This document shows positions 55,401-64,000 of a stretch of 64,000 bases of DNA, one piece after another. Origin of the DNA: Sycon ciliatum (taxonomy: Eukaryota > Porifera > Calcarea > Leucosolenida > Sycettidae); the NCBI RefSeq assembly GCF_964019385.1, contig NC_088646.1:14215405-14279404 (forward strand). The letters are read 5' to 3'. How positions within the stretch are numbered: position 1 is the stretch's first letter; every line of letters starts with the position of its first letter. Made by a program: the position numbers and the translations under genes. The notes under the pieces were generated by a model that was not told the DNA's origin, ran no database searches, and worked only from the letters and a program-made list of their open reading frames with translations.

Positions 55401-58400
55401 TTGACCATTTGTGCTGACCTTTCAATTTCAACGTACCTCTCTATAACATGACCCAGCTGTAATTTCAGTGGTCGCATTTGTTTCATTTTTGGTTTGCTTG
55501 TAGGGCGCTGGCACCCGCATTCAGTGACCCAGAAAATTTGGCACTGCTGTGAATAGTTTAGTCGCAAAGTGAAGATTCACGGGTAAAAAGCCCCACACTT
55601 CTAGATAGGTTCTTTTTCAGCTTTCAGCAGCCCTGGGTGAGTTCTTTAGAGAAATGTGGCTCTTTTTCATGGTGCTATTTTCTATGTCCAGCTACACAAC
55701 GAGATGAGGATGGTCATCGTCATTTTCTGAGCTGCGAACGGGCAGAAAGGTGAGAAAATGTCGGATTTTGACCATTTGTGCTGACCTTTCAATTTCAACG
55801 TACCTCTCTATAACATGACCCAGCTGTAATTTCAGTGGTCGCATTGGTTTGATTTTTGGTTTGCTTGTAGGGCGCTGGCACCCGCATTCAGTGACCCAGA
55901 AAATTTGGCACTGCTGTGAATAGTTTAGTCGCAAAGTGAAGATTCACGGGTAAAAAGCCCCAAACTTCTAGATAGGTTCTTTTTCAGCTTTCAGCAGCCC
56001 TGGGTGAGTTCTTTAGAGAAATGTGGCTCTTTTTCATGGTGCTATTTTCTATGTCCAGCTACACAACGAGATGAGGATGGTCATTGTCATTTTCTGAGCT
56101 GCGAACGGGCAGAAAGGTGAGAAAATGTCGGATTTTGACCATTTGTGCTGACCTTTCAATTTCGACGTACCTCTCAATAACATGACCCAGCTGTAATTTC
56201 AGTGGTCGCATTGGTTTGATTTTTGGTTTACTTGTAGGGCGTTGGCACCCGCATTAAGTGACCCAGAAAATTTGGCACTGCTGTGAATAGTTTAGTCGCA
56301 AAGTGAAGATTCACGGGTAAAAAGCCCCAAACTTCTAGATAGGTTCTTTTTCAGCTTTCAGCAGCCCTGGGTGAGTTCTTTAGAGAAATGTGGCTCTTTT
56401 TCATGGTGCTCTTGTCTATGTCCAGCAACACAACGAGATGAGGATGGTCATTGTCATTTTCTGAGCTGCGAACGGGCAGAAAGGTGAGAAAATGTCGGAT
56501 TTTGACCATTTGTGCTGACCTTTCAATTTCAACGTACCTCTCTATAACATGACCCAGCTGTAATTTCAGTGGTCGCATTGGTTTGATTTTTGGTTTCCAT
56601 GTAGGGCGCTGGCACTCGCATTCAGTGACCTAGAAAATTTGGCACTGCTGTGAATAGTTTAGTCGCAAAGTGAAGATTCACGGGTAAAAAGCCCCAAACT
56701 TCTAGATAGGTTCTTTTTCAGCTTTCAGCAGCCCTGGGTGAGTTCTTTAGAGAAATGTGGCTCTTTTTCATGGTGCTATTTTCTATGTCCAGCTACACAA
56801 CGAGATGAGGATGGTCATTGTCATTTTCTGAGCTGCGAACGGGCAGAAAGGTGAGAAAATGTCGGATTTTGACCATTTGTGCTGACCTTTCAATTTCGAC
56901 GTACCTCTCAATAACATGACCCAGCTGTAATTTCAGTGGTCGCATTGGTTTGATTTTTGGTTTACTTGTAGGGCGTTGGCACCCGCATTAAGTGACCCAG
57001 AAAATTTGGCACTGCTGTGAATAGTTTAGTCGCAAAGTGAAGATTCACGGGTAAAAAGCCCCAAACTTCTAGATAGGTTCTTTTTCAGCTTTCAGCAGCC
57101 CTGGGTGAGTTCTTTAGAGAAATGTGGCTCTTTTTCATGGTGCTCTTGTCTATGTCCAGCAACACAACGAGATGAGGATGGTCATTGTCATTTTCTGAGC
57201 TGCGAACGGGCAGAAAGGTGAGAAAATGTCGGATTTTGACCATTTGTGCTGACCTTTCAATTTCAACGTACCTCTCTATAACATGACCCAGCTGTAATTT
57301 CAGTGGTCGCATTGGTTTGATTTTTGGTTTCCATGTAGGGCGCTGGCACTCGCATTCAGTGACCTAGAAAATTTGGCACTGCTGTGAATAGTTTAGTCGC
57401 AAAGTGAAGATTCACGGGTAAAAAGCCCCAAACTTCTAGATAGGTTCTTTTTCAGCTTTCAGCAGCCCTGGGTGAGTTCTTTAGAGAAATGTGGCTCTTT
57501 TTCATGGTGCTATTTTCTATGTCCAGCTACACAACGAGATGAGGATGGTCATTGTCATTTTCTGAGCTGCGAACGGGCAGAAAGGTGAGAAAATGTCGGA
57601 TTTTGACCATTTGTGCTGACCTTTCAATTTCAACGTACCTCTCTATAACATGACCCAGCTGTAATTTTAGTAGTCGCATTTGTTTTATTTTTGGTTTGCT
57701 TGTAGGGCGTGGGCACCCGCATTCAGTGACCCAGAAAATTTGGCACTGCTGTGAATAGTTTAGTCGCAAAGTGAAGATTCACGGGTAAAAAGCCCCAAAC
57801 TTCTAGATAACAGTTAGGTTCTTTTTCAGCTTTCAGAAGCCCTGGGTGAGTTCTTTAGAGAAATGTGGCTCTTTTTCATGGTGCTATTTTCTATGTCCAG
57901 CTACACAACGAGATGAGGATGGTCATTGTCATTTTCTGAGCTGCGAACGGGCAGAAAGGTGAGAAAATGTCGGATTTTGACCATTTGTGCTGACCTTTCA
58001 ATTTCAATGTACCTCTCTATAACATGACCCAGCTGTAATTTCAGTGGTCGCATTGGTTTGATTTTTGGTTTGATTGTAGGGCGCTGGCACCCGCATTCAG
58101 TGACCCAGAAAATTTGGCACTGCTGTGAATAGTTTAGTCGCAAAGTGAAGATTCACGGGTAAAAAGCCCCAAACTTCTAGATAGGTTCTTTTTCAGCTTT
58201 CAGCAGCCCTGGGTGAGTTCTTTAGAGAAATGTGGCTCTTTTTCATGGTGCTATTTTCTATGTCCAGCTACACAACGAGATGAGGATGGTCAATGTCATT
58301 TTCTGAGCTGCGAACGGGCAGAAAGGTGAGAAAATGTCGGATTTTGACCATTTGTGCTGACCTTTCAATTTCAACGTAACTCTCTATAACATGACCCAGC

Positions 58401-61400
58401 TGTAATTTCAGTGGTCGCATTGGTTTGATTTTTGGTTTGCTTGTAGGGCGCTGGCACCCGCATTCAGTGACCCAGAAAATTTGGCACTGCTGTGAATAGT
58501 TTAGTCGCAAAGTGAAGATTCACGGGTAAATAGCCCCACACTTCTAGATAGGTTCTTTTTCAGCTTTCAGCAGCCCTGGGTGAGTTCTTTAGAGAAATGT
58601 GGCTCTTTTTCATGGTGCTATTTTCTATGTCCAGCTACACAACGAGATGAGGATGGTCATTGTCATTTTCTGAGCTGCAAACGGGCAGAAAGGTGAGAAA
58701 ATGTCGGATTTTGACCATTTGTGCTGACCTTTCAATTTCAACGTACCTCTCTATAACATGACCCAGCTGTAATTTCAGTGGTCGCATTTGTTTCATTTTT
58801 GGTTTGCTTGTAGGGCGCTGGCACCCGCATTCAGTGACCCAGAAAATTTGGCACTGCTGTGAATAGTTTAGTCGCAAAGTGAAGATTCACGGGTAAAAAG
58901 CCCCAAACTTCTAGATAGGTTCTTTTTCAGCTTTCAGCAGCCCTGGGTGAGTTCTTTAGAGAAATGTGGCTCTTTTTCATGGTGCTCTTGTCTATGTCCT
59001 GCAACACAACGAGATGAGGATGGTCATTGTCATTTTCTGAGCTGCGAACGGGCAGAAAGGTGAGAAAATGTCGGATTTTGACCATTTGTGCTGACCTTTC
59101 AATTTCAACGTACCTCTCTATAACATGACCCAGCTGTAATTTCAGTGGTCGCATTGGTTTGATTTTTGGTTTCCTTGTAGGGCGCTGGCACTCGCATTCA
59201 GTGACCTAGAAAATTTGGCACTGCTGTGAATAGTTTAGTCGCAAAGTGAAGATTCACGGGTAAAAAGCCCCAAACTTCTAGATAGGTTCTTTTTCAGCTT
59301 TCAGCAGCCCTGGGTGAGTTCTTTAGAGAAATGTGGCTCTTTTTCATGGTGCTATTTTCTATGTCCAGCTACACAACGAGATGAGGATGGTCATTGTCAT
59401 TTTCTGAGCTGCGAACGGGCAGAAAGGTGAGAAAATGTCGGATTTTGACCATTTGTGCTGACCTTTCAATTTCAACGTACCTCTCTATAACATGACCCAG
59501 CTGTAATTTTAGTAGTCGCATTTGTTTTATTTTTGGTTTGCTTGTAGGGCGTGGGCACCCGCATTCAGTGACCCAGAAAATTTGGCACTGCTGTGAATAG
59601 TTTAGTCGCAAAGTGAAGATTCACGGGTAAAAAGCCCCAAACTTCTAGACAGGTTCTTTTTCAGCTTTCAGAAGCCCTGGGTGAGTTCTTTAGAGAAATG
59701 TGGCTCTTTTTCATGGTGCTATTTTCTATGTCCAGCTACACAACGAGATGAGGATGGTCATTGTCATTTTCTGAGCTGCAAACGGGCAGAAAGGTTAGAA
59801 AATGTCGGATTTTGACCATTTGTGCTGACCTTTCAATTTCAACGTACCTCTCTATAACATGACCCAGCTGTAATTTCAGCGGTCGCATTTGTTTCATTTT
59901 TGGTTTGCTTGTAGGGCGCTGGCACCCGCATTCAGTGACCCAGAAAATTTGGCACTGCTGTGAATAGTTTAGTCGCAAAGTGAAGATTCACGGGTAAAAA
60001 GCCCCAAACTTCTAGATAGGTTCTTTTTCAGCTTTCAGCAGCCCTGGGTGAGTTCTTTAGAGAAATGTGGCTCTTTTTCATGGTGCTATTTTCTATGTCC
60101 AGCTACACAACGAGATGAGGATGGTCAATGTCATTTTCTGAGCTGCGAACGGGCAGAAAGGTGAGAAAATGTCGGATTTTGACCATTTGTGCTGACCTTT
60201 CAATTTCAACGTAACTGTCTATAACATGACCCAGCTGTAATTTCAGTGGTCGCATTGGTTTGATTTTTGGTTTGCTTGTAGGGCGCTGGCATTCGCATTC
60301 AGTGACCCAGAAAATTTGGCACTGCTGTGAATAGTTTAGTCGCAAAGTGAAGATTCACGGGTAAAAAGCTCCAAACTTCTAGATAGGTTCTTTTTCAGCT
60401 TTCAGCAGCCCTCGGTGAGTTCTTTAGAGAAATGTGGCTCTTTTTCATGGTGCTATTTTCTATGTCCAGCTACACAACGAGATGAGGATGGTCATTGTCA
60501 TTTTCTGAGCTGCAAACGGGCAGAAAGGTTAGAAAATGTCGGATTTTGACCATTTGTGCTGACCTTTCAATTTCAACGTACCTCTCTATAACATGACCCA
60601 GCTGTAATTTCAGCGGTCGCATTTGTTTCATTTTTGGTTTGCTTGTAGGGCGCTGGCACCCGCATTCAGTGACCCAGAAAATTTGGCACTGCTGTGAATA
60701 GTTTAGTCGCAAAGTGAAGATTCACGGGTAAAAAGCCCCAAACTTCTAGATAGGTTCTTTTTCAGCTTTCAGCAGCCCTGGGTGAGTTCTTTAGAGAAAT
60801 GTGGCTCTTTTTCATGGTGCTCTTGTCTATGTCCAGCAACACAACGAGATGAGGATGGTCATTGTCATTTTCTAAGCTGCGAACGGGCAGAAAGGTGAGA
60901 AAATGGCGGATTTTGACCATTTGTGCTGACCTTTCAATTTCAACGTACCTCTCTATAACATGACCCAGCTGTAATTTCAGTGGTCGCATTGGTTTGATTT
61001 TTGGTTTGCTTGTAGGGCGCTGGCACCCGCATTCAGTGACCCAGAAAATTTGGCACTGCTGTGAATAGTTTAGTCGCAAAGTGAAGATTCACGGGTAAAA
61101 AGCCCCAAACTTCTAGATAGGTTCTTTTTCAGCTTTCAGCAGCCCTGGGCGAGTTCTTTAGAGATATGTGAGTCTTTTTCATGGTGCTCTTGTCTATGTC
61201 CAGCTAACCAACGAGATGAGGATGGTCATTGTCATTTTCTAAGCTGCGAACGGGCAGAAAGGTGAGAATATGTCGGATTTTGACCATTTGTGCTGACCTT
61301 TCAATTTCAACGTACCTCTCTATAACATGACCCAGCTGTAATTTCAGTGGTCGCATTGGTTTCATTTTTGGTTTGCTTGTAGGGCGCTGGCACCCGCATT

Positions 61401-64000
61401 CAGTGACCCAGAAAATTTGGCACTGCTGTGAATAGTTTAGTCGCAAAGTGAATATTCACGGGTAAAAAGCCCCAAACTTCTAGATAGGTTCTTTTTCAGC
61501 TTTCAGCAGCCCTGGGTGAGTTCTTTAGAGACATATGGCTCTTTTTCATGGTGCTCTTGTCTATGTCCAGCAACACAACGAGATGAGGATGGTCATTGTC
61601 ATTTTCTAAGCTGCGAACGGGCAGAAAGGTGAGAAAATGGCGGATTTTGACCATTTGTGCTGACCTTTCAATTTCAACGTACCTCTCTATAACATGACCC
61701 AGCTGTAATTTCAGTGGTCGCATTGGTTTGATTTTTGGTTTGCTTGTAGGGCGCTGGCACCCGCAATCAGTGACCCAGAAATTTGGCACTGCTGTGAATA
61801 GTTTAGTCGCAAAGTGAAGATTCACGGGTAAAAAGCCCCAAACTTCTAGATAGGTTCTTTTTCAGCTTTCAGCAGCCCTGGGTGAGTTCTTTATAGAAAT
61901 GTGGCTCTTTTTCATGGTGCTATTTTCTATGTCCAGCTACACAACGAGATGAGGATGGTCAATGTCATTTTCTGAGCTGCGAACGGGCAGAAAGGTGAGA
62001 AAATGTCGGATTTTGACCATTTGTGCTGACCTTTCAATTTCAACGTACCTCTCTATAACATGACCCAGCTGTAATTTTAGTGGTCGCATTTGTTTTATTT
62101 TTGGTTTGCTTGTAGGGCGTGGGCACCCGCATTAAGTGACCCAGAAAATTTGGCACTGCTGTGAATAGTTTAGTCGCAAAGTGAAGATTCACTGGTAAAA
62201 AGCCCCAAACTTCTAGATAGGTTCTTTTTCAGCTTTCAGCAGCCCTGGGTGAGTTCTTTAGAGAAATGTGGCTCTTTTTCATGGTGCTATTTTCTATGTC
62301 CAGCTACACAACGAGATGAGGATGGTCATTGTCATTTTCTGAGCTGCGAACGGGCAGTAAGGTGAGAAAATGTCGGATTTTGACCATTTGTGCTGACCTT
62401 TCAATTTCAACGTACCTCTCTATAACATGACCCAGCTGTAATTTCAGTGGTCGCATTGGTTTGATTTTTGGTTTGCTTGTAGGGCGCTGGCACCCGCATT
62501 CAGTGACCCAGAAAATTTGGCACTGCTGTGAATAGTTTAGTCGCAAAGTGAAGATTCACGGGTAAAAAGCCCCAAACTTCTAGATAGGTTCTTTTTCAGC
62601 TTTCAGCAGCCCTGGGTGAGTTCTTTAGAGAAATGTGGCTCTTTTTCATGGTGCTATTTTCTATGTCCAGCTACACAACGAGATGAGGATGGTCATTGTC
62701 ATTTTCTGAGCTGCGAACGGGCAGAAAGGTGAAAAATGTCGGATTTTGACCATTTGTGCTGACCTTTCAATTTCAACGTACCTCTCTATAACATGACCCA
62801 GCTGTAATTTCAGTGGTCGCATTGGTTTGATTTTTGGTTTGCTTGTAGGGCGCTGGCACCCGCATTCAGTGACCCAGAAAATTTGGCACTGCTGTGAATA
62901 GTTTAGTCGCAAAGTGAAGATTCACGGGTAAAAAGCCCCAAACTTCTAGATAGGTTCTTTTTCAGCTTTCAGCAGCCCTGGGTGAGTTCTTTAGAGAAAT
63001 GTGGCTCTTTTTCATGGTGCTATTTTCTATGTCCAGCTACACAACGAGATGAGGATGGTCATTGTCATTTTCTGAGCTGCGAACGGGCAGAAAGGTGAAA
63101 AATGTCGGATTTTGACCATTTGTGCTGACCTTTCAATTTCAACGTACCTCTCTATAACATGACCCAGCTGTAATTTCAGTGGTCGCATTGGTTTGATTTT
63201 TGGTTTGCTTGTAGGGCGCTGGCACCCGCATTCTGTGACCCAGAAAATTTGGCACTGCTGTGAATAGTTTAGTCGCAAAGTGAAGATTCACGGGTAAAAA
63301 GCCCCAAACTTCTAGATAGGTTCTTTTTCAGCTTTCAGCAGCCCTGGGCGAGTTCTTTAGAGATATGTGAGTCTTTTTCATGGTGCTCTTGTCTATGTCC
63401 AGCTAACCAACGAGATGAGGATGGTCATTGTCATTTTCTGAGCTGCGAACGGGCAGAAAGGTGAGAAAATGTCGGATTTCGACCATTTGTGCTGACCTTT
63501 CAATTTCAACGTACCTCTCTATAACATGACCCAGCTGTAATTTCAGTGGTCGCATTTGTTTCATTTTTGGTTTGCTTGTAGGGCACTGGCACCCGCATTC
63601 AGTGACCCAGAAAATTTGGCACTGCTGTGAATAGTTTAGTCGCAAAGTGAAGATTCACGGGTAAAAAGCCCCAAACTTCTAGATAGGTTCTTTTTCAGCT
63701 TTCAGCAGCCCTGGGTGAGTTCTTTAGAGAAATGTGGCTCTTTTTCATGGTGCTCTTGTCTATGTCCAGCAACACAACGCAATGAGGATGGTCATTGTCA
63801 TTTTCTGAGCTGCGAACGGGCAGAAAGGTGAGAAAATGTCGGATTTTGACCATTTGTGCTGACCTTTCAATTTCAACGTACCTCTCTATAACATGACCCA
63901 GCTGTAATTTCAGTGGTCGCATTGGTTTGATTTTTGGTTTGCTTGTATGGCGCTGGCACCCGCATTCAGTGACCCAGAAAATTTGGCACTGCTGTGAATA
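55401..64000. repeat. 367-bp satellite, homogenised block with higher-order repeat
   Basis: About 23 monomers marked by CTGGGTGAGTTC, TCATGGTGCTATTTTCTATG and AGCTGTAATTTCAGTGG are far more alike than those on the left. A five-monomer period of about 1.84 kb is visible between about 57085 and 60700. The array continues past the window end. Confidence 0.95.

Noticed and set aside
55325..63922. Repeated minus-strand frames of 75-109 codons in the satellite
   Set aside because: They recur once per 367-bp monomer, and 367 is not a multiple of three. The likeness is that of the DNA repeat, and some monomers break the frame with 1-bp changes.

Overview
The window reads as repeat-rich genomic DNA of an animal, most likely a marine invertebrate. 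No host gene could be recognised. The eukaryotic signs are two CR1/L2-type non-LTR retrotransposons, an RLE-type non-LTR retrotransposon, a chromodomain Ty3/gypsy LTR retrotransposon whose primer-binding site is complementary to metazoan initiator tRNA-Met, a tyrosine-recombinase (YR) element, many TIR DNA transposons (PIF-like, Tc1/mariner-like, hAT-like and TTAA-target types), a tRNA-derived SINE and more than 20 kb of a 367-bp satellite. The sequence alone does not fix the phylum. Sponge or cnidarian is a guess from the mix of elements.

Layout. 75-1025: TIR element (CGTCAGG family). 1.7-6.08 kb: minus-strand CR1-like LINE with an intact ORF1 and a frameshifted ORF2. 6.1-8.18 kb: 5'-truncated RLE-type element bounded by (TAA)n. 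8.24-9.36 kb and 18.30-19.42 kb: two direct copies of a PIF-like element. 9.49-10.3 kb: three tandem tRNA-like SINE units. 10.31-10.54 kb: perfect 232-bp palindrome. 10.65-18.12 kb: a giant palindrome (about 1.2-kb arms, each with one copy of an AT-hook ORF), split by a complete gypsy element (11794-16849, 183-bp LTRs, CAGGT target duplication). 18.13-18.26 kb: 62-bp-arm hairpin. 19.5-20.5 kb: nested TA-target elements. 22.35-22.87 kb: hAT-like element. 23.2-27.5 kb: segment bounded by inverted repeats and containing a truncated LINE. 28.55-64 kb: the satellite domain. It is interrupted by a LINE (28868-34585) that itself carries a TTAA element, by a Kolobok-like element with a THAP-like ORF (37570-39058), by a Gag/YR element with a 28-bp hairpin minisatellite (42781-48954), and by a second CGTCAGG element (52247-53214).

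Relations. Insertion order can be read in several places. The gypsy element entered an existing palindrome. The TTAA element entered an existing LINE that had entered the satellite; removing it with one TTAA restores the LINE frame. The CGTCAGG element entered the satellite with no target duplication. The gypsy element shows two in-frame canonical -1 slippery heptamers, one with an 11-bp stem-loop 5 nt downstream, suggesting gag, pro and pol are linked by two -1 frameshifts. (TAA)n tracts lie at the ends of the RLE element, the SINE array, both hairpins and both PIF copies, and look like a shared integration target. The satellite runs from diverged monomers on the left to homogenised monomers with a five-monomer higher-order repeat on the right.
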